Below, piece by piece: positions 8,334 to 17,383 of a stretch of 64,000 nucleotides of DNA (position 1 is its first letter; each line of letters starts with the position of its first letter). The stretch is from NCBI GenBank assembly GCA_905214545.1, contig CAJMMO010000001.1:372001-436000 (forward strand), written 5' to 3'. The translations under genes were made by a program, and so were the position numbers. The notes under the pieces were generated by a model, which ran no database searches, was not told the DNA's origin, and worked only from the letters and a program-made list of their open reading frames with translations. This stretch comes from an uncultured bacterium (GTDB lineage: Bacteria > Bacillota > Bacilli > Lactobacillales > Lactobacillaceae).

Positions 8334-10575
8334 GTACCCCATCCTTTAAAAAATATGTGAAACGGCTTTTGCCAAAATAATCATACTTCCAGCTAATCAT
8401 ACCATAGTCGGCGGTATTGGCCGCGGGCAGTCCGAGCCGGCGCAGGGTCGCCAGGGTCTCCGGGTGCGGGTGGCCGTAGCGGTTGTTGACCCCGGCCGAG
8501 ATAAAGACCTGCTTGGGCGCCAGCTGGCGTAAAAACTCGGGCGCAGACGCAGTCTTGCTGCCGTGGTGGCCGAGCTTTAAATAATCAACGCGCAGCTTTT
8601 GCTTTAACAGCTCTTTTTCGCCGGCCTGGTCCAAGTCGCCGGTAAACAGCCAGTTGGCAGGGCCTGCTTGAACCAGCAGGCAGAGCGAGTCTTCGTTTTT
8701 GCCAATGCCCGGCTTAGTCGGATGCACCGCCTGAAAAGTCAGCGGCCCGTCTTTCACGACTGCTCCGGCCAGCAGCGGTTGGCAAACCGGCTTTTGTTTG
8801 ATGGCCGCCATTTTTTTGCAAAAAGCAGGATTTTTCTCCAGTCCTTTTGCAAAGTAAAGCTTTTTAGCCGGAATCTTGTTGAGCAAAGGCGCTAAGTCGC
8901 CGATGTGGTCGGCATCCTGGTGGGACAAAAACACGCCGTCAAGCTTGGTGATCCCCTGCGCTTGTAAAAACGGCACCGTGATGTAGTCGGTCTGCGGCGT
9001 CGTCTTTTGCTTCTTGCCAAAATGCAGCTTGCCGCCCGTATCGATCAGGTAGCTGTGCCGCCTGCCGGGCGTCGTCAAAAGAATGCTGTCGCCCTGCCCC
9101 ACGTCGATGAAGGTGACTTGTCCCTGCCAAGGGCAGTTAATGGCCAAAAAACACAGCAGGTAGGCAAAACAGGTCAGCTTTAAGGCCAGCTTGCTTGTCT
9201 TTTTTCCTGAGGTTAAGAGCCACAGGGTTAAAAGCAGGATGATTAAGGTCTGCTGCCAAGACAGCTTGCCAAAATGCATGAGCCCCAGCCCGCCGCTTGC
9301 TAACCGTGCCAGCAGGCCTTCGCTTTTAAAAAGCAAGCAGTCGCAAAACTTGGCCAAGGGCCTGCAGACAGTGCCGGCAAAAGTCAGCGGCATGACAAAG
9401 AAGTTGAAGTACGGCACCAGCAGCAAACTGAAGACGCTGGTCAAGACATTGAACATGTAAAAATTGCTCAGCAAGACCGGCGCAATCAGCCAGTTGAGCC
9501 GCCAGCCCGCGGCCAGCTCCGACCGGCCCTCAACCAGCTGCAGCCCCCAATAAAGCAAATACGACAGCTGGGCGCCTAAATTCAGCAGCAAATTCGGCCG
9601 CAGCGCCAAATGGACCAGCAAGGTTAAACCCAGACAGTCATTGGCAGTAAGCGGGATTTTTTTAAACTTTGCAATTTTTCGAAAAGCAAAGGCCAGACAG
9701 GCCCGCACAAAGCCGGGTTGAAAGCCGCTGCAAAACAGACCAGCGACTAGCACGCAGCTGATCAGAGCAAAGCTTTCCTGCTCGATCAGGCGCGCCCGCG
9801 CACACAGGCCTTCCAACAACCAGCAGCAAACGGCCACGTGTAATCCCGAGATGCTGAGCAGGTGGATCACGCCCAAGTCGCGGTAGTTGGCCATGATCTG
9901 CTTGCTGGCGCCATCCCCGCTATTTTGCGCCAAGATCAGTTCTTGGCTGAAAAAAGACAAGGTAGGCGGCAGCTTTTGCAGGTAGCTGGCCAGCGCAAAG
10001 CGCAGTCCATGCAGCCTGCTTTTCAGGTCATTTTGTGAGGCACAGCGCAGCTGCGCTTTTTTAAAACTGACCTCGTAATAGATGTCGCGGCTGGCATAGT
10101 AGCGGCGGTAGTCGGCCTGGCCGAAATTACGGGCCGGCGGAATTTTTTGCCAGTTGCCGTCTTCCGGCAGCAGCCACAGGGGCTGGCCGGCCGCCAGTTT
10201 TGCCTGCTGCTTTTTCGTGACCGGGCCGCGGACGTAGACGCGGCTGGTCCCGCACTGGGCCGGCGCCATGAGGTAGTTGTTCGTGACCCGCACTTGGTCG
10301 GGGTAAACCAGCAAGGCGCTTTGTTTAGGCGCAGCCTGTTTGGACCAGCAATTGACAGATGCCAAGGCCAGCACAAGCCCAACTAGAAGCAATAAGCCGT
10401 GCTGCTTAAAATTTTTCAAATAAATTGCCGCCAGCAGCAAGCTAACCACCAGCCCGCAGGCAAACCGGCCGCGGTCTTGGCAGTTAAAAAGCGTTAGCGT
10501 GCTAGCCGCCGCAATGAGCGCGAGCCAAAACAGCGCGCCGTTTTTAAAGGGCCACTTGGTCTTTGAAGCCTGCAA
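8314..10575 (-). CDS. comEC: ComEC, DNA uptake channel protein
   Basis: Polytopic membrane protein that carries single-stranded DNA across the membrane during transformation. The roughly 753 residues show N-terminal membrane helices and a DUF4131 region, then the Competence domain with many hydrophobic segments (about 230-480; LLSISGLHVAV is the family signature), then a C-terminal metallo-beta-lactamase domain with HQDADHIGD and LKLGHHGSK, presumed to degrade the non-transported strand. I prefer the TTG at 10575, 7 bases after GGGGAG, over the TTG at 10590. It overlaps comEA and is intact, although natural transformation is not established for this group. Confidence 0.93.
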   Translation of the reverse strand: MQASKTKWPFKNGALFWLALIAAASTLTLFNCQDRGRFACGLVVSLLLAAIYLKNFKQHGLLLLVGLVLALASVNCWSKQAAPKQSALLVYPDQVRVTNNYLMAPAQCGTSRVYVRGPVTKKQQAKLAAGQPLWLLPEDGNWQKIPPARNFGQADYRRYYASRDIYYEVSFKKAQLRCASQNDLKSRLHGLRFALASYLQKLPPTLSFFSQELILAQNSGDGASKQIMANYRDLGVIHLLSISGLHVAVCCWLLEGLCARARLIEQESFALISCVLVAGLFCSGFQPGFVRACLAFAFRKIAKFKKIPLTANDCLGLTLLVHLALRPNLLLNLGAQLSYLLYWGLQLVEGRSELAAGWRLNWLIAPVLLSNFYMFNVLTSVFSLLLVPYFNFFVMPLTFAGTVCRPLAKFCDCLLFKSEGLLARLASGGLGLMHFGKLSWQQTLIILLLTLWLLTSGKKTSKLALKLTCFAYLLCFLAINCPWQGQVTFIDVGQGDSILLTTPGRRHSYLIDTGGKLHFGKKQKTTPQTDYITVPFLQAQGITKLDGVFLSHQDADHIGDLAPLLNKIPAKKLYFAKGLEKNPAFCKKMAAIKQKPVCQPLLAGAVVKDGPLTFQAVHPTKPGIGKNEDSLCLLVQAGPANWLFTGDLDQAGEKELLKQKLRVDYLKLGHHGSKTASAPEFLRQLAPKQVFISAGVNNRYGHPHPETLATLRRLGLPAANTADYGMISWKYDYFGKSRFTYFLKDGVHDSFGF

Positions 10576-11176
10576 AGGTCTTCTCCCCAATGCCGGAAAC
10601 CTGCATCAGCTCTTCGATTTTCTTAAAGCCGCCCTTTTCTTCGCGGTAGGCAATGATCTGCTCGGCCTTTTTTTCGCCGATGCCGTTCAGCTTTTGCAGT
10701 TCTTCTTTTGTAGCCGAATTGATGTGCACCTGGTCGCCTTGGGCCGCAGAACCCGCAGCTTGGCCGCCGGCAACCGTCGCCGCGCTTTGCTGGGCCTCCG
10801 CTTCGCCTTCAAACGGGATGTAGACTTTGTCTTGGTCTTTTAAGACCGTCGCGCGGTTGACCGCCTTCAAGGCCGCTTTGTCCTGCAAGCCGCCTGCCGC
10901 CGCGATCAGGTCATCGATCCGCGCCCCTCTTTTTAACGAGTAAACGCCCTGGTCATGGACGGCCCCCGCAATGTCGCAAGTGATAAAGGCCGGCTCTTTT
11001 TTGTCAGCCTTGACCGTTTTTTGCTGGACTTGGACCGGGGCCGGCGCCGTTTCCTTCTTGTGTCCCATGAAAAAAGCCCCTGCAAGCAAGACCGCGGCCA
11101 GCAGCAAATAGACCGCCTTTTCTTTGATAAATTCTTTGGCTTTTGCAAGCAAATCTTCAATCTTCATCTTTTTCAC
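10544..11176 (-). CDS. comEA: ComEA, DNA receptor for uptake
   Basis: Membrane-anchored DNA-binding protein that hands DNA to ComEC. Of 210 residues, about 18-38 form a single membrane helix. A SLBB domain follows (CDIAGAVHDQGVYSL, around 68-120), then a low-complexity Ala/Gln/Gly linker, then a helix-hairpin-helix domain (VHINSATKEELQKLNGIGEKKA) at the C-terminus. The order SLBB then HhH is typical for Firmicutes. It is the first gene of comEA-comEC-holA, and a terminator just upstream separates this operon from the sepM-like gene. Confidence 0.94.
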   Translation of the reverse strand: MKKMKIEDLLAKAKEFIKEKAVYLLLAAVLLAGAFFMGHKKETAPAPVQVQQKTVKADKKEPAFITCDIAGAVHDQGVYSLKRGARIDDLIAAAGGLQDKAALKAVNRATVLKDQDKVYIPFEGEAEAQQSAATVAGGQAAGSAAQGDQVHINSATKEELQKLNGIGEKKAEQIIAYREEKGGFKKIEELMQVSGIGEKTFAGFKDQVAL

Positions 11177-11192
11177 CTCAAAGCTAGATACG

Positions 11193-11225
11193 CAAAAAGC
11201 CGGCCCTTTTGGGTCGGCTTTTTTT
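11193..11225 (-). terminator. Terminator after the sepM-like gene
   Basis: Stem AAGCCGRCCC/GGGYCGGCTT with T-runs on both sides. It ends the ftsW-ylbG-rsmD-protease transcript just before comEA. Confidence 0.8.
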
Positions 11226-11235
11226 ATGAGCTTTC

Positions 11236-12261
11236 TTATTTCTTCAAATAATTCAAGGCGTCGTTGAAATCAGCCACCGGCACAATCTTCATGTGCGAGT
11301 GGATCTTCTTGGCGGTGCGCACAGCCTGGGCGTAGTTCGTCTGGCTCTTCTTCATCCCCGGCAGCTTTTGGGTCGGAGCAAAGAAGATCTTAGCGCCCTG
11401 CTTATTGGCCGCAACGACCTTTTTGTCGATGCCGCCGATGATGCCGACGTTGCCGTCTTCGTCAATCGTGCCCGTGCCGGCCACCTTGCGGCCGCGCGTC
11501 AGCTTTTCGTGCGTCAGCAGCTGGTAGCAGGTCAGACTGAACATCAGGCCCGCTGACGGGCCGCCAATCTGGCTGGCGTTGATCTTGATCTTCGGCTTAA
11601 CCTTGACCGCGTTGTGTTCGACCAGCGTGATGCCGATCCCCATGCGGCCGGTACCCTTGACCTTGACGATCTTGCCGACCGCCAGGCCGCTTTTGCCGTC
11701 GCGCAGGCGCGTGATGACGACGCGCTCGCCCAGCTTTTTGTGGTGCAGGTAGCGCATAAACGCCGCCGTCGACTGGAAGCGCCGGCCGTCGACGGCCACG
11801 ATGTTGTCGCCGACTTGCAGGCTCTTTTTAAAGCTGGAATTTTTCATGACGTCCATCACGTAGATGCCCTTGTAGAGCTTTTGCGGGTGCTTGCCGGCGC
11901 GCTTAGCCGCGTAGTAGATCGCGTTGTTTTGGCTGGCTTCCATGTAGTAGTGCTGGAGCGTTTCGTAGTCTTCCGAGCTCTGCCCTTCCAGCAGCTCTTT
12001 GGACGAAACCCGCGTGTCAAAAGGCCGCAGGTAGCTGGTCAGGTAGTCGATTAAAACCGCCGGCCGCTCAGACACCGTCACCAGGTAAAAGTGCGGGTCG
12101 GCCTTGCCGGCCGTGCTGCTGATCATCGGGCTGATCTGGCTGGCCGAACCGGGCGACTCGATAAAGTAGTCAGTCGGCCACAGGCAGACAACCGCCGCGA
12201 CGATGACGGCCAGCCCGGCCAGCAGCCACTTTTTTAGTCTTGACCGCTTTTTATTTTTCAT
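11236..12261 (-). CDS. SepM/YlbL-family membrane PDZ-Lon-like serine protease
   Basis: Extracytoplasmic protease family; streptococcal SepM trims a competence pheromone, while the substrate here is unknown. The 341 residues start with a basic stretch and one membrane anchor (about 11-28). A PDZ domain follows (about 125-205; VGDNIVAVDG). The Lon-type catalytic domain has the nucleophile serine in GGPSAGLM (about 236) and the paired lysine in GGIDKK (about 280). Both catalytic residues are present. The start overlaps the rsmD stop as ATGA. In many Firmicutes coaD lies between rsmD and this gene; here it does not. Confidence 0.9.
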   Translation of the reverse strand: MKNKKRSRLKKWLLAGLAVIVAAVVCLWPTDYFIESPGSASQISPMISSTAGKADPHFYLVTVSERPAVLIDYLTSYLRPFDTRVSSKELLEGQSSEDYETLQHYYMEASQNNAIYYAAKRAGKHPQKLYKGIYVMDVMKNSSFKKSLQVGDNIVAVDGRRFQSTAAFMRYLHHKKLGERVVITRLRDGKSGLAVGKIVKVKGTGRMGIGITLVEHNAVKVKPKIKINASQIGGPSAGLMFSLTCYQLLTHEKLTRGRKVAGTGTIDEDGNVGIIGGIDKKVVAANKQGAKIFFAPTQKLPGMKKSQTNYAQAVRTAKKIHSHMKIVPVADFNDALNYLKK

Positions 12262-12815
12262 GCTGCACCTTCTTTTTGGTAAAAGCGGACGGTGGTCCGC
12301 CCTAAGGTATGCGTTTTAAGCAGCTGGTAGCCGGCAACCTCGCCCAAGTCGGTCCCGGCATCGGTTTCGGCAACCACAAGCCCGCCAGCGGCCACTAGGC
12401 CCTCCGCCAGCATTTTCTGCATGACCTTCACGATCTTTTGCTTAGCGTAAGGCGGGTCCAAAAAGATCAAGTCGAACTGCTTTTGCTGCTTGCTTAAAAG
12501 CTGGATGGCCTTTTGGTCCGGCATCCGCAGCAAGGTAAAGTTTTCCGGGTGTCTAGTCGCCTCAATATTTTTCTTGATGATGCGGCAGGCCTGGCCGCTG
12601 ATGTCGACTAAGGTCGCATGGTCAAAGCCGCGCGAAACGGCCTCTAAGCCCAAGGCGCCGCTTCCTGCGTACAGGTCCAGCACCTGGCCGCCGTTAAAAA
12701 ACTGGCCCAGGCTGTCAAAAAGCGATTCCTTAACCTTGTCGCTGGTCGGCCGCGTCAGCCGGCTGTTTAAAGTCGCCAGGCGCAGCTTGCCGTACTTTCC
12801 TGCAATAATTCTCAA
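12258..12815 (-). CDS. rsmD: 16S rRNA (guanine966-N2)-methyltransferase RsmD
   Basis: SAM-dependent enzyme methylating G966 of 16S rRNA in the assembling small subunit. The 185 residues show the N-terminal RIIAGKYGKL signature, a class I SAM-binding motif (LDLYAGSGALGLEA, about 45-58), and the catalytic DPPY motif near 119. It overlaps ylbG at its start by four bases and the protease at its end by four, so the operon is tightly coupled. Length is normal for the family. Confidence 0.96.
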   Translation of the reverse strand: MRIIAGKYGKLRLATLNSRLTRPTSDKVKESLFDSLGQFFNGGQVLDLYAGSGALGLEAVSRGFDHATLVDISGQACRIIKKNIEATRHPENFTLLRMPDQKAIQLLSKQQKQFDLIFLDPPYAKQKIVKVMQKMLAEGLVAAGGLVVAETDAGTDLGEVAGYQLLKTHTLGRTTVRFYQKEGAA

Positions 12816-13147
12816 ACTCTCAGATCCTCGTTTTCAGCCCGCAAACGCTCGGCTTCTTCTTTTAAATGCGCCATCATGTTTTCCTGGTAGGCCGCGTCAA
12901 AGTGCAGGTCGTCGCGCTGGGAGACCACCGCTTTTTTGACAAAATTCTGCTTGCGCAGCCGGTCGCAGATCTTTTCGGCCTGGGACGCGTCGACGTACAA
13001 GATGGAATAGTGCATTTTTTTAGAAAAATAAACGACATCGCCGTAGGACAGCAGCTTGTGCTGGTTGCTGTTGCGGTCGACCCACACAATCAAGTTCTTG
13101 CGCTGGGCGATCGGCGTTTGGGCAATCTGTCTGTTGATTTCGCTCAT
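12812..13147 (-). CDS. ylbG: YlbG-like DUF2129 protein
   Basis: Small cytoplasmic protein of unknown biochemical role, in the same place as B. subtilis ylbG beside rsmD. The 111 residues have the DUF2129 core (VWVDRNSNQHKLLSYGDVVYFSKKMHY, then DRLRKQNFVKKAVVS) in the first 75 residues, followed by a charged coiled-coil-like C-terminus. It joins ftsW by a one-base overlap (TAATG) and rsmD by four bases. Family assignment is fairly firm; function is unknown. Confidence 0.85.
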   Translation of the reverse strand: MSEINRQIAQTPIAQRKNLIVWVDRNSNQHKLLSYGDVVYFSKKMHYSILYVDASQAEKICDRLRKQNFVKKAVVSQRDDLHFDAAYQENMMAHLKEEAERLRAENEDLRV

Positions 13148-14337
13148 TATAATCCCCCATTCTCCAGGCGGTTGCGTTTTTCATTGGCGGCGATATTCAA
13201 GACCAGGGCCACCCCGAAGGTCAGCACGATCATCGACGAGCCCCCGTAGCTGATAAACGGCAAGGTCACACCGGTGATTGGGAGCAGGCCCAGCACGCCG
13301 CCGACGTTAAACAGCGTTTCGGTAAAGATAATGGTAGCAACGCCAAAGCAGACCAAGGCGTTGAACTGGTCCTTAGCGTGAACGCCGACTTCCATGATCC
13401 GGTACATCAGGAAAAACAAGGTGCCCACGACGAGGATAGCGCCAAAAGACCCCAGCTCTTCTGAAATGATCGACAAGATGAAGTCGGTGTAAGGCTCCGG
13501 CAGGTAGCCGCGTTTTTGCATGCTGTTGCCTAAGCCCACGCCCAGCAGGTGGCCGTTGTGAATGGCGTAGTAGGAGTTGACCAGCTGCGCGCCGCCTTTT
13601 CTTTCCAGCTTAAACGGATGGACAAAGGCCATCAGTCTTTGGAACTGGTAGGAATTGCGTAAAAAGGCCGGGTTCCACAAAATGATCAGGCCGGTCAGGG
13701 CAAAGACCAAGACCAGCAAGACTAAAAACCAGCGCAAGACGATCCGGGCCGGGATGCCTGAGACGGCATACATGACAAGCACGATCATCATCAAGATCGC
13801 AGCCCCGCCGAAGTCAGGTTCGACGATAACTAAGAAGATGACAAAGCCCGACAAGATGGTCGGCCCGGACAGGTTGGTCCAGATCTTGCCCGGCACAAAG
13901 CGGCCGTCCCGCAGGGACAGGACCATCGCCAGGTAAAGCACCAGCGCAATCTTGGCCACTTCCAGCGGCTGGATTCTGATAATGCCTAAGTTCAGCCAGC
14001 CGACGGCCCCGTTGACGGCAGCGGCGTCGCCCCGCACCAGCCGCATCCCGATCAAGATCAAAAGCATGAGGACCGCCAGGCCTAGAAAGCCGATGACGAA
14101 CTTCTTGCTTTTAAAAATATCGAGCTTGATTTCAAAGGGCAAAATGCCAAACAGCGTGACGGCAGAGATGAAATAAGCAGTCTGCCTGATCGCATAGGTG
14201 GCCGGCTTAAAGCCGTTGACCAGCAAAATAGTCGATGAACTGGAATAAACCATGATGATGCCAAAAATGGATAACAGTAAATAAGGCGCCAAGATGGTCC
14301 AATCCAAATATCTGTTTTTCTCGCGCACTTCCCTCAA
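13147..14337 (-). CDS. ftsW: FtsW, septal SEDS peptidoglycan glycosyltransferase
   Basis: SEDS polymerase that builds septal wall with a class B penicillin-binding protein. The 396 residues contain about ten membrane helices, the QPLEVAKIALVLYLA stretch, the VEPDFGGA region with the functionally important aspartate, and the C-terminal LPITGVTLPFISYGGSSM signature. The start appears to be TTG at 14337 after GAGAGGGG; a GTG three codons later is possible. I call it FtsW rather than RodA because of its linkage to ylbG-rsmD. A second SEDS gene at 60583 is the better RodA. Confidence 0.9.
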   Translation of the reverse strand: MREVREKNRYLDWTILAPYLLLSIFGIIMVYSSSSTILLVNGFKPATYAIRQTAYFISAVTLFGILPFEIKLDIFKSKKFVIGFLGLAVLMLLILIGMRLVRGDAAAVNGAVGWLNLGIIRIQPLEVAKIALVLYLAMVLSLRDGRFVPGKIWTNLSGPTILSGFVIFLVIVEPDFGGAAILMMIVLVMYAVSGIPARIVLRWFLVLLVLVFALTGLIILWNPAFLRNSYQFQRLMAFVHPFKLERKGGAQLVNSYYAIHNGHLLGVGLGNSMQKRGYLPEPYTDFILSIISEELGSFGAILVVGTLFFLMYRIMEVGVHAKDQFNALVCFGVATIIFTETLFNVGGVLGLLPITGVTLPFISYGGSSMIVLTFGVALVLNIAANEKRNRLENGGL

Positions 14338-14400
14338 TGCCCCTCTCAGTAATGTTTAAAGTATTATACCACTCGCCTCAAATGCGCTTGGCGTTTGGCA

Positions 14401-14436
14401 AAAAAATAGCAGCATCGCTTGATGCTGCTATTTTTT
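14401..14436 (-). terminator. Terminator after typA
   Basis: A 12-bp perfect stem, AATAGCAGCATC/GATGCTGCTATT, with a CGCT-type loop and T-runs on both strands. Confidence 0.85.
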
Positions 14437-14452
14437 AACTAAGTTCGAAAGA

Positions 14453-16297
14453 CTAGTTGTCGCCCTTGTTGCGGCGCTTGTCAGCTTTCTTTCTTTCGTT
14501 AGTGTTCAAGATCTTCTTGCGCAGACGGATGCTCTTAGGGGTTACTTCACAGTATTCGTCTTCGTTCAAGAATTCGATGGCCTCTTCCAGCGTCAGCTTG
14601 CGAGGCGTCTTAATGGCGGCAGCGTGGTCCTTGCCGGCTGCACGCGTGTTGGTCAGGTTCTTGCCTTTAGTGACGTTAACGGCGATGTCGCGTTCACGGC
14701 TGGATTGACCGACAATCATCCCTTCGTAAACTTCAACGCCGGCGCCGATAAACAGCTCACCACGCTGTTCAACTGATTGCAGCGAGTAAGTAGTTGATTG
14801 GCCTTGGTTGATTGAAACTAAGGCACCGTTGCGGCGGCCTGGGTTCCAGTCCTTAATAACCGGCTTGTATGAATCAAAGGTGTGGTTCATGATACCGTAA
14901 CCGCCGGTTTGTGACAGGAACTCGTTGTTGTAGCCGATCAAGCCGCGGGTTGGCACCAGGAAGTCAATTCTGGTTTGACCGTTGCTGTCGGTTTGCATGT
15001 TCTTCATCTCGCCCTTTCTTTGTGACAAGGAGTCGATGACAGAACCAACGTATTCGTCCGGCACGTCAATTTGCACTGCTTCAAACGGTTCGCATTGCTT
15101 GCCATCTACTTCGCGGTAGATAACCTTTGGGCGGCCTAATTGCAGTTCGAAGCCTTCGCGGCGCATCTCTTCAACTAAGATTGACAGGTGCAGCTCGCCA
15201 CGGCCGGAAACAGTCCAGGCGTTCAGCTGGTCGGTTTGTTCAACCTTCAAAGAAACGTCGGTTCTGGTCTGTCTGCGCAGACGTTCTTCCAGCTTGGCCG
15301 GAGTAACTTGGTCGCCTTCACGGCCGGCAAACGGCGAGTCGTTGGCAACAAAGTCCATTTGCAGAGTTGGCGGATCGATCTTCAAAAGCGGCAGCGCTTC
15401 TGGGTGTTCGGCAGAAGCAATCGTTTCGCCGACGTAAATGTCGTTAATCCCGCTGATGGCGATGATGTCGCCGGCCTTAGCGGTCTTAATTTCATTTCTC
15501 TTCAGACCGAAGAAACCAAACAGCTTGGTGACGCGGAAGTTTTGCGTCGAGCCGTCACGCTTCATCACAGTGATGTTGTCGCCGACACTAACTTGGCCGC
15601 GGTAGATCCGGCCGACACCGATCCGGCCAACGTAGTCGTCCCAGTCCAGCATGGTGATCTGGAATTGCAGCGGCTCGTCAGAGTTGTCGATTGGCGCCGG
15701 AATGTTCTTCACGATCGTGTCGAAGATCGGCTTCATGGTGTGCTTTTGAGAAGCCGGGTCTGCGTCGTAGCTGGAAGTACCGTTCAAGGCACTTGCGTAG
15801 ACAACTGGGAAGTCCAGCTGTTCGTCGTTGGCACCTAATTCAATGAAGAGTTCCAGAACTTCGTCCAAAACTTCTGCCGGACGTGCGCCCTGGCGGTCGA
15901 TCTTGTTGATGACAACGATTGGCTTAACGCCGGCTTCCAGAGCCTTCTTCAAAACGAATCTGGTCTGCGGCATCGTACCTTCGTAGGCGTCAACCAAAAC
16001 CAAGGCCCCGTCAACCATGTGCATAACACGTTCAACTTCGCCGCCGAAGTCCGCGTGGCCTGGCGTGTCCAAGATGTTGATCGTGGTATCGCCGTACTTC
16101 ACAGCAGTGTTTTTAGACAAAATGGTAATCCCGCGTTCACGTTCAATGGCGTTGGAGTCCATTGCACGGTCTTGCAGTTCCATGTGTTCTGGCAAAGTGT
16201 CAGATTGCGCAAGCAGCTGGTTAACCAGAGTAGTTTTACCGTGGTCGACGTGAGCGATCAGCGCAATATTTCTAATATCCTCTCTTCTCTTTGGCAA
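14453..16297 (-). CDS. typA: BipA/TypA ribosome-associated translational GTPase
   Basis: EF-G-like GTPase involved in ribosome assembly and stress or cold adaptation. It has G1 AHVDHGKT near residue 16, G3 DTPGHADFGGE, and G4 NKIDR. EF-G-like domains and the BipA-specific C-terminal region follow, with TRGLIGY and VSINQGQSTTYSL. I choose the TTG at 16297 (spaced 5 from GGGGGGA), giving 614 residues starting like other family members. The in-frame start at 16321 would add eight residues that overlap the ribosome site. It is monocistronic. Confidence 0.95.
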   Translation of the reverse strand: MPKRREDIRNIALIAHVDHGKTTLVNQLLAQSDTLPEHMELQDRAMDSNAIERERGITILSKNTAVKYGDTTINILDTPGHADFGGEVERVMHMVDGALVLVDAYEGTMPQTRFVLKKALEAGVKPIVVINKIDRQGARPAEVLDEVLELFIELGANDEQLDFPVVYASALNGTSSYDADPASQKHTMKPIFDTIVKNIPAPIDNSDEPLQFQITMLDWDDYVGRIGVGRIYRGQVSVGDNITVMKRDGSTQNFRVTKLFGFFGLKRNEIKTAKAGDIIAISGINDIYVGETIASAEHPEALPLLKIDPPTLQMDFVANDSPFAGREGDQVTPAKLEERLRRQTRTDVSLKVEQTDQLNAWTVSGRGELHLSILVEEMRREGFELQLGRPKVIYREVDGKQCEPFEAVQIDVPDEYVGSVIDSLSQRKGEMKNMQTDSNGQTRIDFLVPTRGLIGYNNEFLSQTGGYGIMNHTFDSYKPVIKDWNPGRRNGALVSINQGQSTTYSLQSVEQRGELFIGAGVEVYEGMIVGQSSRERDIAVNVTKGKNLTNTRAAGKDHAAAIKTPRKLTLEEAIEFLNEDEYCEVTPKSIRLRKKILNTNERKKADKRRNKGDN

Positions 16298-16339
16298 GAA
16301 AATCCCCCCGATTGAAGTCACATAAATTACATCTGCAAG

Positions 16340-16368
16340 ATTATAGCTAAAATAATTTGGCTAGTCAA
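16340..16368 (-). promoter_or_regulatory. typA promoter
   Basis: On the minus strand -35 TTGACT (16363-16368), exactly 17 bases, and -10 TATAAT (16340-16345): close to the vegetative consensus. Confidence 0.85.
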
Positions 16369-16401
16369 TAAGAAGACAGGCGCGCAGTGCCGGTCCGCAT
16401 G

Positions 16402-16410
16402 TGCTATTAT
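16402..16410 (+). promoter_or_regulatory. Candidate extended -10 promoter of def
   Basis: TGC followed by TATTAT, an extended -10 element with no clear -35, about 40 bases before the def start. Confidence 0.4.
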
Positions 16411-16447
16411 TTTGTTAACCAGATAATAATAAAAGGAGTTTTTTATT

Positions 16448-17002
16448 GTGATTTTAATGCATGATATCGTCAGGGATGGCGACCCCGTTTTGCGCCAAGT
16501 GGCTAAGCCCTTGACTTTCCCGCTTTCGGAGCACTACCAAAAGCTCGCCAAAGACATGATGGAATACCTGATCAATTCCCAGGATCCAAAAATTGCCAGA
16601 AAACACCAGCTGCGGGCCGGCGTCGGCTTAGCTGCACCGCAGGTCGGCGAAGGCGTCCAAATGGCTGCCCTGCTCGTCCCAGACGACAAAGGCAACATTA
16701 TCTTTAAGGAAGTCTACGTCAACCCGACCATCGAGGCCGAGTCAGTGCGCCAGGTCTGCCTGGAAGAAGGCGAAGGCTGCCTGAGCGTCGACAAGGAAAT
16801 CGACGGCTTTGTTCCGCGTCCTGACAAGCTGACCATCCACTACTACACCGTGGACGGCGAAGAAAAGACCATCAAGCTGAAGGATTACCCGGCCATCGTG
16901 TCATCCCACGAAATTGACCACTTGAACGGCCACCTCTTCTACGACCGGATCAATTCTCAAAACCCGTTTGACCTGCCGGAAAACACCAAGGTGATTTCCT
17001 AG
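16448..17002 (+). CDS. def: Peptide deformylase
   Basis: Metal-dependent enzyme that removes the N-formyl group from new proteins. The 184 residues hold all three active-site motifs: GVGLAAPQ (near 60), EGCLS (near 113), and HEIDH (near 157), which supply the metal ligands and the catalytic glutamate. The length and the insertion before motif 2 fit the Gram-positive type II class. The GTG at 16448 is spaced about 9 bases from AGGAG; an ATG three codons later is an alternative. It stands alone between its own promoter region and a terminator. Confidence 0.95.
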   Translation: MILMHDIVRDGDPVLRQVAKPLTFPLSEHYQKLAKDMMEYLINSQDPKIARKHQLRAGVGLAAPQVGEGVQMAALLVPDDKGNIIFKEVYVNPTIEAESVRQVCLEEGEGCLSVDKEIDGFVPRPDKLTIHYYTVDGEEKTIKLKDYPAIVSSHEIDHLNGHLFYDRINSQNPFDLPENTKVIS

Positions 17003-17004
17003 TC

Positions 17005-17038
17005 AAAAAGCCGTTCCGCCAGCCGGAGCGGTTTTTTA
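17005..17038 (+). terminator. Terminator after def
   Basis: Stem CCGTTCCG/CGGAGCGG (one G-T pair) followed by six T. Confidence 0.85.
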
Positions 17039-17060
17039 ATTATCGTCATTTCCTATCTTA

Positions 17061-17069
17061 TGGTAGAAT
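17061..17069 (+). promoter_or_regulatory. Candidate extended -10 promoter of rpoY-rnjA
   Basis: TGG followed by TAGAAT, an extended -10 element about 75 bases upstream of rpoY. No good -35 is visible. Confidence 0.45.
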
Positions 17070-17143
17070 TTAACCATCTGTGAAATAACTTCGCGATACT
17101 TCTTTTTCGCGCTTTAGATAATAAAAATATAAGGAGCTTAATT

Positions 17144-17383
17144 ATGATTTATAAGGTTCTGTACCAAAAAGACAAGATCGTCAATCCACGCAGAGAAACT
17201 ACCCAAACTCTCTACATGGAAGCCGACAACATGGTCGAAGCCCGGAGCTTGGTTGAAGACAACACCCCCTACAACATCGAACTCATCCAAGAACTGACCG
17301 GCAACTCTTTGATCTATGAAAAAGAACACGCCGACTTTAAACTGACTAAATTTGATGGCGAGAAGTCCGAAAGTGAAAATTAA
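17144..17383 (+). CDS. rpoY: RNA polymerase epsilon subunit (DUF1447)
   Basis: Small Firmicutes-specific RNA polymerase subunit bound near the beta'/alpha base of the enzyme. The 79 residues begin [11 protein letters not shown] and keep the family features [10 protein letters not shown] and the [12 protein letters not shown] region before FKLTKF. It lies immediately upstream of and overlaps rnjA, the standard rpoY-rnjA gene pair of Firmicutes. The start follows AAGGAG. Identification from sequence and context is firm. Confidence 0.94.
   Translation: MIYKVLYQKDKIVNPRRETTQTLYMEADNMVEARSLVEDNTPYNIELIQELTGNSLIYEKEHADFKLTKFDGEKSESEN

Noticed and set aside
15188..15838. Plus-strand 216-codon open frame inside typA
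   Set aside because: Antisense shadow of BipA with no start signal and no family resemblance.
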